NCBI GenBank assembly: GCA_030148915.1
Contig: JASBSN010000017.1
Coordinates: 16,072 to 80,071 of the forward strand
Length of the DNA stretch: 64,000 nt
Direction: 5' to 3'
From: Thiogranum sp.
GTDB taxonomy: Bacteria > Pseudomonadota > Gammaproteobacteria > DSM-19610
Part shown: positions 9,081 through 18,269 of the stretch, one piece after another
Position numbering within the stretch: the first letter of the stretch is position 1
How the letters are laid out: each line of letters opens with the position of its first letter
Notes under the pieces: generated by a model
The model's input: the letters and a program-made list of their open reading frames with translations, nothing else
Told to the model about the DNA's origin: nothing
Database searches by the model: none
Translations under genes and position numbers: made by a program

Positions 9081-11105
9081 GTGAATTGCAACAAGGTAGT
9101 GACGGTAATGGTTCTGTTGTGCGGGTCGTGGGCAGCCGAGGTTAGCGCACAGCCGGGTGACGCGCCGGCGGCGGAAATGGTGGTGACCGCTGCGCGAGTG
9201 GAGCGCGACGTCTTTGCGACCCCGCAAGCGGTGACCTTGATCACCGATCAGGAGGTGGAGCAGGCAAACGTCACCAGCACGCCGGATTTGTTCCGTTACG
9301 CCGAAGGCGTTTATATGCAAAAGACCAACCTCGGAGGGGGCTCACCGTTTATGCGCGGGCTCACCGGCAAGCAGGTGCTGATCCTGGTCGACGGCGTGCG
9401 TCTGAATAATTCCTATTTCCGCTTTGGCCCCCATCAATATCTCAACACCGTCGACCCGGAACTGATCGAACGGATCGAAGTGGTTCGCGGACCGATGTCA
9501 GTGCTCTACGGCAGTGATGCGCTGGGCGGTACCATCAACATCATCACCCGCCGTCCCGACCCGACGCTGGCCGATGGCGCACTGGACGGTCTGGTGCATG
9601 CCTCCTACGATACCGCTGTCGACGGCGGCTCGGTCCGGGCGCAGATCGGTGGGCGGCGCGGCGACGCGGGGTTCCTGGCGGGAATTACCGCCAAGCGCCT
9701 GGATGACTTGAAAGGCGGCGGTAGCGTTGGGGCCCAGCGACCCAGTGGTTACGATGAATGGGACGCCGACCTGCAGAGCGACTGGCGGATCGATCGCCGC
9801 CACAGTGTACGCGTTGCCTTGCAGCACACCGATCAGGACGCGGTGCCCAAGACCAGCGAAGTGACCCTCGGCAGCAAGCTCAAATACGATTATCAACCGC
9901 AGGAGCGAACACTGGCTTATTTGGAATACAGCGGCAAAGACCTACAGCTGTTCGATGAGGTTACGGCGAGAGTTTCCTTTAGCCGCCAAAAGGAGGGCGA
10001 GCAAATCATAGCTCGCGCCACGCCCTCGCAGGAATCCGCAGAAGTGACTGACGTCGCCACCTGGGGCGCGTCGCTGCAGTTGGCAAACCGCTTGGGCAGT
10101 CGCCAGCGTTTCACTTATGGTTTCGAGTACTACCGCGACGACTACAATACCCGCAAGCATCTGCTGGACCTCGGCAGCGGCGCCGTGACTCCGGTGGCGC
10201 CCGGCAGTCCGGACGGCGCACGCTATGAGACCCTCGGTCTGTACCTGCAAGATGAATTGCGCCTGAGCCGCAAACTGGATCTGACCGGTGGTGTGCGCTG
10301 GAGTCGTATCGAGACCGACGGGCAGGTGGGCGATCAGCGTCTGAGTCTGGCGGTTGACCAGCTTACCGGCAGCCTCAACGGCCTCTACCGCCTCGCCCCG
10401 CACTTAAACCTGGTCGGTGGAGTGGCGCAAGGCTTTCGTGCGCCCAATATGGAGGACTTTTTCGGCCGGGTGGATTTTTACAGCGAGATTCCCAATACAC
10501 AGCTTAAGCCCGAAGAGTCGTTCAGCCAGGAGATCGGGTTGAAATATTACACCCGGGCCACCACGGCGGACCTGTATCTTTACCAGAGCGACTACGATGG
10601 CTTGATCGAACGGGTTACGGTCGGCACCCGGCCGGACGGCCAACCGATCAAGCAGCGGCGCAATATCCGCAACGCCAGAATTCGCGGCGTGGAAGCCGGT
10701 GCCAGCCATCGCATCAGCCGGCACTGGCTGATGGCCGGCACCTTGATGTGGACCCGCGGAGAGGATCGCGACACCGGTGCGCCGCTGCGGCGTATACCGC
10801 CTCTGAACGGCACGCTGCGGCTGCGTTATGACTACAATGCGCGCCTCTGGACCGAGCTGGGTACAGTATTGGCTGCTCGGCAGGACCGTCTGTCCAACGG
10901 TGACATCGACGATCCCCGCATTCCCGACGGCGGCACCCCCGGTTACGCCGTTTATCATATCAAGGCAGGCTGGCATCCCACGCGTCATCAGCAGTGGCTG
11001 GTGACTTTGGAGAACTTGGCAGACAAACGCTACAAGACCCACGGCTCCGGCCTGTACGCCCCCGGACGCAGTCTGGTAGTGTCATACCGGCTGGATTTGG
11101 AATAG
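9081..11105 (+). CDS. TonB-dependent outer-membrane receptor
   Basis: A 674-residue receptor. A signal peptide (about 1–24, ending VSA) is followed by a TonB box region (AEMVVTA, about 31–37), a plug domain with QVLILVDGVRLNN, ERIEVVRGPMSVLYGSDALGG and INIITRRP, then a 22-strand barrel ending SYRLDLE. It lacks the usual terminal aromatic residue. Such receptors import large or scarce ligands using TonB energy. The start is GTG 9081, fixed by GGAGG seven bases upstream. The cargo is unknown; position between two secreted phosphatases suggests a phosphorus-containing ligand, but vitamin B12 or siderophore receptors look similar. Confidence 0.92.
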   Translation: MNCNKVVTVMVLLCGSWAAEVSAQPGDAPAAEMVVTAARVERDVFATPQAVTLITDQEVEQANVTSTPDLFRYAEGVYMQKTNLGGGSPFMRGLTGKQVLILVDGVRLNNSYFRFGPHQYLNTVDPELIERIEVVRGPMSVLYGSDALGGTINIITRRPDPTLADGALDGLVHASYDTAVDGGSVRAQIGGRRGDAGFLAGITAKRLDDLKGGGSVGAQRPSGYDEWDADLQSDWRIDRRHSVRVALQHTDQDAVPKTSEVTLGSKLKYDYQPQERTLAYLEYSGKDLQLFDEVTARVSFSRQKEGEQIIARATPSQESAEVTDVATWGASLQLANRLGSRQRFTYGFEYYRDDYNTRKHLLDLGSGAVTPVAPGSPDGARYETLGLYLQDELRLSRKLDLTGGVRWSRIETDGQVGDQRLSLAVDQLTGSLNGLYRLAPHLNLVGGVAQGFRAPNMEDFFGRVDFYSEIPNTQLKPEESFSQEIGLKYYTRATTADLYLYQSDYDGLIERVTVGTRPDGQPIKQRRNIRNARIRGVEAGASHRISRHWLMAGTLMWTRGEDRDTGAPLRRIPPLNGTLRLRYDYNARLWTELGTVLAARQDRLSNGDIDDPRIPDGGTPGYAVYHIKAGWHPTRHQQWLVTLENLADKRYKTHGSGLYAPGRSLVVSYRLDLE

Positions 11106-11226
11106 AGCCAAGAGGCGGTGCGAGCATGCCATCGCCGAGCTCCGGCCGCCGTCATCTTCAGGTAATGCTGATCAGCTAGCCTACCGTCTTGGTAACTTGC
11201 ATTACAGGCTAAATCCAGGGGGTGGC

Positions 11227-12978
11227 ATGAAGCGTCGTCAGTTTTTACAGACCGGTCTCGGCTCGGTGGCCGCTTGGATGGTCAGTAGGCAGGCGAGTGG
11301 GGCTTGGTTGGATGCCGAGGCTGCGGTAGAGGTCTCGGCGACATACAGTAATCCGGTAACGTTTATCGAGCCCGAAGGGGCGGAGAATCTGTACGCGGAT
11401 GATTTCGAAACCGATTCGGAACTGGACCCCACGGCAGTCTTTACGCTAGGCGTAGCCGCGGGCGACCCTCGAGCGAACGGTATCGTCCTCTGGACGCGCG
11501 TCGATCCGGCAGCGATTGCTGACCCATCGCACCCCGCTGCGCTGGGATTGGAGATCGCCACCAACCTCCAATTTACCGCCGCTTCAGTGCTGATACGCGC
11601 CACAGCGAAACTCTCGGCGCAGAGCGACTATACAGCGAAGCTTCCTATCGCCGCCCCCGTGCTGGGTGCCGGGCAAACGTATTATTATCGGTTCATCTAT
11701 AATCAATGTGCCAGCCGCACAGGACGTTTCAACACACTTCCCGCCGCCGATAGTCTCCCTGACAGTATTCAGCTGGCCTATCTGTCGTGTCAGGACTATT
11801 CCAATGGCTACTACACGGCGCTGGCGCATCTTGCGGATGAAGATGTCGATTATCTGGTGTTCCTTGGAGACTATATTTACGAGACTGTCAGCGATCCCAG
11901 CTTTCAGAATCAGCAGGTTCGCAGTGTGCCGCCGCTACCCAGCGGCGCCAGCGTAGCGGCCGGGCTGGAAGATTATCGCCATCTTTATCGAGTCTACAGA
12001 TCGGACCCAAACCTGCAGCGCTTGCATGAGCGTTTTGCGTTTATACAAATTTGGGATGATCACGAATTTGCCAACGACGGCTGGCAGGACTACCACCCCG
12101 ACAACAACCCAACACCTGATCAGCCTACCCCTGTCCTGCGCCAGGCGGCCACCCAAGCTTGGGTGGAATACGGCCTCGCGGACGTGCCCTATGAATCGAC
12201 CTCGTCGCCCATCGACGCGGTGCGGAACTACCGCAGCTTTGCGTTTGGCCGGTTGTTTGATTTGATCGTTACTGACCAACGGCTCTACCGCGATGGACCG
12301 CCGTGTGGCAATGACACGACGGACCGCTATTTCACACAACGCTGTGCGGCTGCCGAAAGCACCGCCCGGACCATGCTCGGCGCTACTCAGCGCGACTGGT
12401 TGATGAATTCGCTGCGCGACAGCGAAGCGGTGTGGAAGTTGTGGGCCAACGAAGTGACCTTGATGCAGATGCGTGTGGCGACGCAGTTTGTCACCCTGGA
12501 TCAGTGGGACGGCTTTCCGGCCGAACGAGCCAGCATTCTGAGTAACGCAGAGCAAGCCGGCGTCAAGAATCTGGTGGCAATAACCGGCGACATCCACAGT
12601 TTCATCGCCGGGTACTTGCAAACCGATTACGATTTGCCGACTCTCCCGGTCGGTGTAGAGCTGGTGGTGGGCTCGGTGAGTTCCGCTAATTTTCAGGAAC
12701 TTGTTACCTCCCAGGTGCCCTTACCCAATGCCCCGGTACCTCTGCCGCCTTATTTACCCGCAGGGCTCGGCGTCGAGGGCGCCCTCATTGCCTCGAATCC
12801 TCACATGGTCTATTTCAATTCATCTGCTCACGGTTATTGCCTGCTAAAAATTACGCCGGACACGCTGGTATGTACTATGAAGGCGGTGGATACGATACGC
12901 CAACCGACCGGGACCAGTGTGCGTACGCTACGGCAATTTCTTGTCGAGCAGGATCAAATCGTCCTGCATACACTCTGA
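11227..12978 (+). CDS. phoD: Tat-exported PhoD-type alkaline phosphatase/phosphodiesterase
   Basis: A 583-residue metallophosphatase. It starts with a twin-arginine signal (MKRRQFLQTG, hydrophobic stretch to about 30). A PhoD N-terminal domain follows (FTLGVAAGDPRANGIVLWTR), then the catalytic part with GDYIYE near 214, WDDHEFANDG near 276 and GDIHSF near 454. PhoD enzymes hydrolyse phosphate mono- and diesters outside the membrane using Ca and Fe. I chose ATG 11227 (AGGGGG upstream) over an in-frame start at 11197, since it puts the RR motif at the N-terminus. A weak Pho-box-like pair (CCGTCAT, four bases, AGGTAAT) lies at 11149–11166. Confidence 0.9.
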   Translation: MKRRQFLQTGLGSVAAWMVSRQASGAWLDAEAAVEVSATYSNPVTFIEPEGAENLYADDFETDSELDPTAVFTLGVAAGDPRANGIVLWTRVDPAAIADPSHPAALGLEIATNLQFTAASVLIRATAKLSAQSDYTAKLPIAAPVLGAGQTYYYRFIYNQCASRTGRFNTLPAADSLPDSIQLAYLSCQDYSNGYYTALAHLADEDVDYLVFLGDYIYETVSDPSFQNQQVRSVPPLPSGASVAAGLEDYRHLYRVYRSDPNLQRLHERFAFIQIWDDHEFANDGWQDYHPDNNPTPDQPTPVLRQAATQAWVEYGLADVPYESTSSPIDAVRNYRSFAFGRLFDLIVTDQRLYRDGPPCGNDTTDRYFTQRCAAAESTARTMLGATQRDWLMNSLRDSEAVWKLWANEVTLMQMRVATQFVTLDQWDGFPAERASILSNAEQAGVKNLVAITGDIHSFIAGYLQTDYDLPTLPVGVELVVGSVSSANFQELVTSQVPLPNAPVPLPPYLPAGLGVEGALIASNPHMVYFNSSAHGYCLLKITPDTLVCTMKAVDTIRQPTGTSVRTLRQFLVEQDQIVLHTL

Positions 12979-13076
12979 CGGCGGGCCGAGCGAGGCCGGT
13001 CGGTACATCCGGCAGCGCGGCTAAAACCCTGTCCATATCGACGATCCCCGCATTCCCGGCACCCGATCGATCGGGG

Positions 13077-13778
13077 TTATGGCAAAGCGGACGACGAGCT
13101 ACCCAGTTGGGTCAGTACCTTGTCCATAATCGCTTCGGCCTGACTGAAGCCGTAAAGAGACATGGGCTTTTCGATCGCGCCCTGCAGCCCGACAGGATGA
13201 TATTGCGTATCGGCTTTTTTCCCGACACGCATGTACGCCAGCAGCTGGCGGATCTGATCGGCGCTAAAGCCGGTGGCGGCCGGGGCGCTAATCGCCAAAT
13301 GGTCGTCGACGCGCAGCAGGAGTTGCGAATCCGCGCGGTGATTTTCGCCGATGGCCAGTTTCACTGCGCCGTCGCTGCCTTTTTGCACGCGCAAGTCGCC
13401 CTTGCTGAGGGTGCAGTGATACCGGCCGGTGCCGGCCTGCGGACAGCGCAGCCGCCAGTTGCTGCGCGCATCGGGGTTCCACGGCTGCTCGTCGCGGTTG
13501 CCCTGGATCACGGCGCTGCCGTCGGCGTACTGCACTTGATAGGCGACACCGTCCAGTGTTCCCTGTTCGAATCTCGCCAGTACGTTCAAACGATTTTCGG
13601 GGTCTGGCAGGAATTTGCAACCGACGTGGCCTCCGGGCTCGATGGCCTGCTGGATGCGTTCGACCGAGCGCGCCTCTTTCCAGCCGCTGTTATAGTGTTC
13701 GCGATCGGTCTGCGTGCATTCGTTTGCGGCGTTGGCGCCGCTGCTGGCCAGCAGGGCGGTGCAAAGCAGTAATTTCAT
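13077..13778 (-). CDS. Exported protein of unknown function
   Basis: A 233-residue protein with a clear signal peptide (MKLLLCTALLASSGANAAN). The mature part has cysteines near 22, 54, 111 and 121 that could pair as disulfides, and ends in a Ser-rich tail. I recognise no domain. It faces the phoD gene from the opposite strand and shares the strand of the bufferin cluster, but a gap of about 150 bases separates it from bufC. The ATG at 13778 is chosen because the signal peptide starts there; the frame stays open upstream. Confidence 0.7.
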   Translation of the reverse strand: MKLLLCTALLASSGANAANECTQTDREHYNSGWKEARSVERIQQAIEPGGHVGCKFLPDPENRLNVLARFEQGTLDGVAYQVQYADGSAVIQGNRDEQPWNPDARSNWRLRCPQAGTGRYHCTLSKGDLRVQKGSDGAVKLAIGENHRADSQLLLRVDDHLAISAPAATGFSADQIRQLLAYMRVGKKADTQYHPVGLQGAIEKPMSLYGFSQAEAIMDKVLTQLGSSSSALP

Positions 13779-13926
13779 CGTCTGTCCCTGGAAGATCCGC
13801 AACGCGTATAAGTGTACACGGCTGGCGCATCGCCGAAAGTGGTTGGCGGCGAATTTTTTTCCGCCACTTCGTAACGCTGTCGGTAACATCGACTCGGTTT
13901 GTCGTAGCGCGGATGCCCGAGGCTAT

Positions 13927-14706
13927 TCAATCGCTTCGCAGCGCGGTCACCAGGCCGGCATTGACCCAGCCTTTCAGTAACCCGGCGGCGTGCGCGGGTA
14001 CCCGTTCGGGCTCCAGCCACTCGCACAGCCCTTCACAGAGTTCGCTGAAGCTTGCGGCGTTGCGCCAGGCGTCGAGCGCCCAGCGCTCGTCGACACTCAG
14101 TGAACGCCAATGAATGTCCAGGTTCTGGCGCCACAGCAGCCAGCTCTGGGTCGGTGCGCCGCAGTGGCGTTCGCACGGTTCGTCCCCGTCTTCCAATGCC
14201 TGCCAGATGGCGGGCACATTGCACGACAGATCGAGGCGGCGCAGCGACGGGTGGGCCTGGAGGCGCAGCTGCGGCCAGGATTCGGGCGCGATGGCGGCTA
14301 AGGCGGCCGGGCCGAGGGCGGTGGCGTCGGGTGCATCAAAGACTTCGCCCTGCGCCCACTCGAAGGCGGCCATTTCGCTCAGCAGCGGCTGCCCGGACCA
14401 GGGCGGCGTGGCGGCCAGAAAGGCCGCCATGTGCCGGCCCAGCCAGCGCAGCGAAGGGTGTCGCGAGGGATGCGCGGCGATATAGCTGTGGCCCAGCGAT
14501 TCGAACTGCGCCTCGCCGAGGAGAATGGCCAGCTTGGTGTAGTCGCCTGCCAGCGCTTCCAGCAGGCGCAAGCGGTACGCCTGGGCGTAGATGTCGATGC
14601 GACACTCGGCACTGGCTGTTGCGGTGTTCACCACCTGCGCGACGAAATGCGCCGGGTCGTCGAGGACGGCGGCCTGGAAATCCTCTTGCAGGGTGCGCAG
14701 GGCCAT
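13927..14706 (-). CDS. bufC: BufC/HvfC-type partner protein (DUF2063 N-terminal)
   Basis: A 259-residue protein with the DUF2063 N-terminal domain: LQEDFQAAVL, then YAQAYRLRLLEALAGDYTKL, then SLGHSYIAAHPSRHPSLRWLG, all typical of the family. These proteins accompany DUF692 enzymes and are thought to hold the precursor peptide for the modifying enzyme. Its ATG overlaps the bufB stop by one base (TGATG), so the two are translationally coupled. It is the last gene of the apparent bufferin operon. Confidence 0.88.
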   Translation of the reverse strand: MALRTLQEDFQAAVLDDPAHFVAQVVNTATASAECRIDIYAQAYRLRLLEALAGDYTKLAILLGEAQFESLGHSYIAAHPSRHPSLRWLGRHMAAFLAATPPWSGQPLLSEMAAFEWAQGEVFDAPDATALGPAALAAIAPESWPQLRLQAHPSLRRLDLSCNVPAIWQALEDGDEPCERHCGAPTQSWLLWRQNLDIHWRSLSVDERWALDAWRNAASFSELCEGLCEWLEPERVPAHAAGLLKGWVNAGLVTALRSD

Positions 14707-15560
14707 CAGGCGGCAGGGGCCTTCAGGATCGGCGCGGCAATGCGCCGCGCCTGCTCCAGTTCGTCCAACAATTCGCTCAGCGGCGGAATATTGTCATCGC
14801 GTTCAATCATGGTCGAGACGGCGCCGAAACGGCGTACTGCCGCGGCATACAACGCCCACACCGGGTCGATTACCGGTTGGTCATGGGTGTCAACAATAAT
14901 GTTGCCCTGGTGCGTATGTCCGGCGAGATGAAATTGCATGACCCGCTGCGGCGCCACGGCGTGCAGATAATCGAGCGGATCGAACTGGTGGTTGTGGCTA
15001 CTTACATAAATATTATTGATGTCGAGCAGGATCAGACAATCGGCCTGTTCCGCCACTGAATCGAGGAACTCCCACTCGGGCATCTCCGAACTTTGATAGG
15101 TCAAGTAGCTGGAGACATTCTCCAGCAGAATCTGTCGACCGAGGTAATCCTGGACCTGTCTGACCCGCTCGGCGACGTGGCGCACGGCCGCCTCGGTGTA
15201 GGGCAACGGCAGCAGATCGTGCAGGTTTTGCCCCTTGACCCCGGTCCAGCACAGGTGGTCGGACACCCATTGCGGTTCCACGCGTTCGATCAGAGTCTTC
15301 AATTCGCGCAGATAGTCGGCGTTGAGGGGGTCGGTGCCGCCGATCGACAGCGAAACGCCGTGCATCGCCATGGGGTAGTCGAGGCGAATGCGGTCGAGGA
15401 AATGCAGCGGTTTGCCACCGCCGACCATATAATTTTCGCTAAGAATCTCGAACCAATCGACCGCCGGGCGTTGCTCCAGCACGCTGTGGTAGTGGTCGGT
15501 CCTGAGTCCCAGCCCGAAGCCGAGAAACGGGCGCTGGGGAATCGGTCTAGTGTCCGGCAT
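14706..15560 (-). CDS. bufB: BufB-type multinuclear iron oxidase (MNIO, DUF692)
   Basis: A 284-residue TIM-barrel protein of the DUF692 family. Landmarks are the start FLGFGLGLR, then [43 protein letters not shown] and [10 protein letters not shown], which carry the His, Asp, Glu and Asn metal ligands. MNIO enzymes oxidise cysteines of a precursor peptide, in bufferins to sulfur-containing heterocycles that bind copper. Start choice: a GTG at 15593 is also in frame, but it lies inside a strong hairpin, and the family starts just before LGFG, so I use ATG 15560. It sits between the precursor gene and bufC. Confidence 0.92.
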   Translation of the reverse strand: MPDTRPIPQRPFLGFGLGLRTDHYHSVLEQRPAVDWFEILSENYMVGGGKPLHFLDRIRLDYPMAMHGVSLSIGGTDPLNADYLRELKTLIERVEPQWVSDHLCWTGVKGQNLHDLLPLPYTEAAVRHVAERVRQVQDYLGRQILLENVSSYLTYQSSEMPEWEFLDSVAEQADCLILLDINNIYVSSHNHQFDPLDYLHAVAPQRVMQFHLAGHTHQGNIIVDTHDQPVIDPVWALYAAAVRRFGAVSTMIERDDNIPPLSELLDELEQARRIAAPILKAPAA

Positions 15561-15585
15561 GCGGGCATCCGTCAACAAGGTTATG

Positions 15586-15611
15586 ACCGGCACCCCTCAT
15601 GGGGTGCCGGT
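15586..15611 (-). promoter_or_regulatory. Hairpin between bufA2 and bufB
   Basis: A perfect 11-bp inverted repeat (ACCGGCACCCC / GGGGTGCCGGT) with a four-base loop lies between the precursor and maturase genes. No T-run follows, so it looks like an attenuator or an mRNA-stabilising 3' end for the precursor message, not a full terminator. Confidence 0.6.
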
Positions 15612-15640
15612 ACCTTTAGGCATGTTGAAAGCTGTTCGCG

Positions 15641-15901
15641 CTACTTTCCGCTTTCGAACTTACCACCGAGTTGATTGCAGGTGGACTTGTCCACGGCGAC
15701 GAAGCCCTTGCCTTTGCAGGAGTTCTGACCCTTGCACTTGTTCTCGGCCGAGGCGCAGCTGCTCTTGCCTTTACAGGCGTTGACGCCGACGCAATGGCCC
15801 TGGGTGGAACTACCCGCCGAGGCCATCATGGGGGTGGCGGCAAACATGGCCGCGGCGGCTGTCGCCAAGGCAACGCCGGTGAGTTTGTTTGCAGTTCTCA
15901 T
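15641..15901 (-). CDS. bufA2: BufA2-type bufferin precursor (copper-binding RiPP)
   Basis: An 86-residue protein. Residues 1–29 form a signal peptide with an ATPMMASA cleavage region. The mature part has six cysteines in the pattern HCVGVNACKGKSSC, NKCKGQNSCKGKGF and STCNQLGG, typical of the BufA2 family of periplasmic bufferin metallophores. In this family DUF692/DUF2063 partners modify cysteines and the product binds copper. AAGGAG sits six bases before the ATG. The genes downstream are exactly those partners. That the peptide is modified here, and at which cysteines, is inference from the family. Confidence 0.88.
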   Translation of the reverse strand: MRTANKLTGVALATAAAAMFAATPMMASAGSSTQGHCVGVNACKGKSSCASAENKCKGQNSCKGKGFVAVDKSTCNQLGGKFESGK

Positions 15902-15968
15902 AGATTACTCCTTTTATTGGTGGGTATCGGTGGGTGGCCCGTGACGGGCGCCACCGGGTAGCGGGGGT

Positions 15969-16637
15969 TCACTCGGCGCGTTGGATGACGACCTTGGCCA
16001 CCGGGTTGCGCCAATCACGCTCGGCCGGCACTAAATCGCCTATACCGTGAATACCGGAATGGATATGCACGAAACCTTCTCCTCCTGTTCCCGGCGAACC
16101 GCCGGTGCCCTGACATACAGGGCCCGGAATTGAGACACACAATTCGTCGTTAGGTTCGCTGCCGGCGTCATAGGCCGGGGCATAAAATGTTCTCACGGCG
16201 TGTCCGCGCGGCAGAGCGACGTTCTGCAGCGCCACAAAAGCGTCGTTGGTCGGGATCAGCATTGCCGCCAGTGATAGACGGCTGCGTCCGGGGAGCGCCC
16301 GAATGGTGAGGCTGACGGTATGGCCGGGATCGAGCAGGCCGGAGGACGTGCCGGTGGCCTGCACCCGTGGATCAGCATCCAGAAGCGTCTGCAGCGCAGC
16401 GGTGTCGCCGCCTTCGGCCAGGGCGGCCAGCGCGGTGCTGGCGGCATCGCCGGCGGCAAACAACAGCGCCGGCGCGTAGCTGTGGCTGGTCAGCAGCAAC
16501 GGGGTAAAACTTTCGCCGGCGGTTAGATTGGTGATGGTCACCTGATAGGTCCGGCCTTGGTTGTCGTCGGCCGTGGCGGCGGCGGCAGCGCTCGCCAGGA
16601 CGGATGCAAAGAGCAACGAGATGAGTCTGGTGGACAT
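15969..16637 (-). CDS. Exported spondin-domain protein
   Basis: A 222-residue protein: signal peptide (1–23, ending AAAATA) and a spondin_N-like domain starting RTYQVTITNLTAGESFTPLL, with SHSYAPALLFAAGDAAS, SLAAMLIPTNDAFVAL and a C-terminal metal-site-like GEGFVHIHSGIHG. Bacterial spondin-domain proteins are exported and poorly understood. The ATG at 16637 is set by AGGAGGAG upstream. It is the first gene of the bufferin operon, 67 bases before bufA2, so it probably acts with it in the periplasm; the His-rich HIHSGIHG stretch could bind metal. The specific role is unknown. Confidence 0.82.
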   Translation of the reverse strand: MSTRLISLLFASVLASAAAAATADDNQGRTYQVTITNLTAGESFTPLLLTSHSYAPALLFAAGDAASTALAALAEGGDTAALQTLLDADPRVQATGTSSGLLDPGHTVSLTIRALPGRSRLSLAAMLIPTNDAFVALQNVALPRGHAVRTFYAPAYDAGSEPNDELCVSIPGPVCQGTGGSPGTGGEGFVHIHSGIHGIGDLVPAERDWRNPVAKVVIQRAE

Positions 16638-16674
16638 GTGATTCTCCTCCTTTGGAGATTTCGCGATTACCGAG

Positions 16675-16726
16675 CAGTCAGTCATCTGACTGTGGCCTAG
16701 CATGCCCCGGTGGTTTCACGGTGAAA
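16675..16726 (-). promoter_or_regulatory. Inverted repeats in the bufferin promoter region
   Basis: Two perfect inverted repeats lie between the kinase gene and the spondin gene: TTTCACGGTGAAA (16714–16726) and CAGTCAG/CTGACTG with a four-base spacer (16675–16692). They are good candidates for an operator of the bufferin operon. I cannot place a convincing -35/-10 pair. Confidence 0.4.
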
Positions 16727-16766
16727 TCCCGAAAAGATCACATTTTTGTCCCATTGTCGCTTGTGC

Positions 16767-18269
16767 TCAGGCGCTGGCCGGCAGGCAGAAATCAAAGCAG
16801 GTTCCGGTTTGCGGCGTGCTGTCCACGGCAATTGGGCTGGCGTGCAGATCGAGAATACGCTTGGCGATGGCCAGCCCCAGACCGATCCCGCTGCCCGCTT
16901 CGCCCTGGCTTTTCTTCACCTGATAAAAGCGATCGAAGACGTGCGCCAGTTCCTCGGCCGGTATGCCGCAACCGGTGTCCGCCACCCGCACCCAGACCTG
17001 GCCGTCTTCGACCGTCAGGGTAACCGCCACCCGGCCGCCCTCCGGCGTATGGCGTATGGCGTTGTCGAGCAAATTTTCCAACACCCGTTCGATTAAGCCG
17101 ATATCGGCGTTTACAAACGGCAGGTCGGGCGGAATGTCGGTGTCGATGCGCACCCCTTGTTCGCTGGCCGCCAGCCGGTACTTGAGCGCTACGTCCTGCA
17201 CCAGTTCGCCCGGGGCGAAGGCTTCACGGTGCAACTCGGCGTGTCCGGAGTCGAGCTTGGCCAGCTCGAACAGTTCGGCCACCAATGTACCCAGGCGCTG
17301 GCTGTGACGCAGCGCGATCTGCAGGTACTGGCGGTGTTCCTCGGCGCTCAGGGTATCGGCTTTCATTAGCAGCGTTTCCAGATACCCCTGCAGGGAGGCG
17401 ATCGGCGTGCGCAGATCGTGCGAGACGTTGGCCACCAACTCTCGGCGCAAGGCATCGGTTTGCGTCAGCGCACCCACCTGCGCGGTCATGCGTTCGGCCA
17501 TGCGGGTGAAGGTACGCCCGAGCCGACCGAGCTCGTCACGCGAGCCGGTGTCGATCTGCTGCAACGGTGGCAGCCGGGCGAAATCGGCGGCTTCGAACGC
17601 GGTCATGGCGCGATCCAGGCGTTGCAGCCGCCGGGTGAGCCGGCGCAACAGCCACAGGGCGCCGATCACACCGGCCAGTGCCGCGCCACCGAGGATGTAC
17701 AAGGCCAGGCGCAGGACGTAACTTTGCTGCAGCATGGCCGCGATCGAGTTCCGTTGTTCACCGGCCAGCACCACATACAGGTAACCCTCGGGGTGTGCGG
17801 GCGCGCCGACGGGGGCGGCGGAAAACACCTCGCGCGCGCTGAGATGGCGCGGATCGTCGCCAACGATCGGTGTGCGCCCGCCGCCCTGCAGGAAGGTGCG
17901 TATCGGTGCCAGGTCGATCCGCTTGCGCTTGACTTTTCCGGGTGGCGCCGAGAACGCAAGAATGCGTCCCTGGTCGTCCAGCAAATAGACCTCGATGCTG
18001 GGGTTGATGATCATGTAGGTGTGAAAAATGGGTTCCAGCGCACCGGGGTCGAAGCGCCCGTCTTGCACCTGCAGGCGGTTCTCGGCGATCAGGTTGGCCG
18101 CCAGTGTCCGGTTCAGCTGCTGATTGAGCTCCTGCAGGTACAGCCGGCCCGCCTGCAAGGTGATCAGCAGATATAGGCCGCCCAGCAAAGTCACCAGTAG
18201 CACCAGGCCGAGTGCCAGACGCGTGTAGAGGCTGTGCAGGGAGTGTTGCCGTGGCGCGAGCTCAGGCAT
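16767..18269 (-). CDS. Two-component sensor histidine kinase
   Basis: A 500-residue membrane kinase. Membrane segments lie at about 17–37 and 164–186 and flank a periplasmic sensor of about 125 residues. A HAMP linker follows (RRLTRRLQRLDRAM), then the H-box NVSHDLRTP, the N-box ENLLDNAIRHTPEGG, VADTGCGIP and the G-box GSGIGLGLAIAKRI. The ATG at 18269 overlaps the end of the response regulator by eight bases. The frame stays open farther upstream inside the regulator gene, but the start with MPELAPRQHS is the natural one. It sits directly upstream of the bufferin operon, so copper or envelope stress is a plausible signal; this is inference. Confidence 0.92.
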   Translation of the reverse strand: MPELAPRQHSLHSLYTRLALGLVLLVTLLGGLYLLITLQAGRLYLQELNQQLNRTLAANLIAENRLQVQDGRFDPGALEPIFHTYMIINPSIEVYLLDDQGRILAFSAPPGKVKRKRIDLAPIRTFLQGGGRTPIVGDDPRHLSAREVFSAAPVGAPAHPEGYLYVVLAGEQRNSIAAMLQQSYVLRLALYILGGAALAGVIGALWLLRRLTRRLQRLDRAMTAFEAADFARLPPLQQIDTGSRDELGRLGRTFTRMAERMTAQVGALTQTDALRRELVANVSHDLRTPIASLQGYLETLLMKADTLSAEEHRQYLQIALRHSQRLGTLVAELFELAKLDSGHAELHREAFAPGELVQDVALKYRLAASEQGVRIDTDIPPDLPFVNADIGLIERVLENLLDNAIRHTPEGGRVAVTLTVEDGQVWVRVADTGCGIPAEELAHVFDRFYQVKKSQGEAGSGIGLGLAIAKRILDLHASPIAVDSTPQTGTCFDFCLPASA

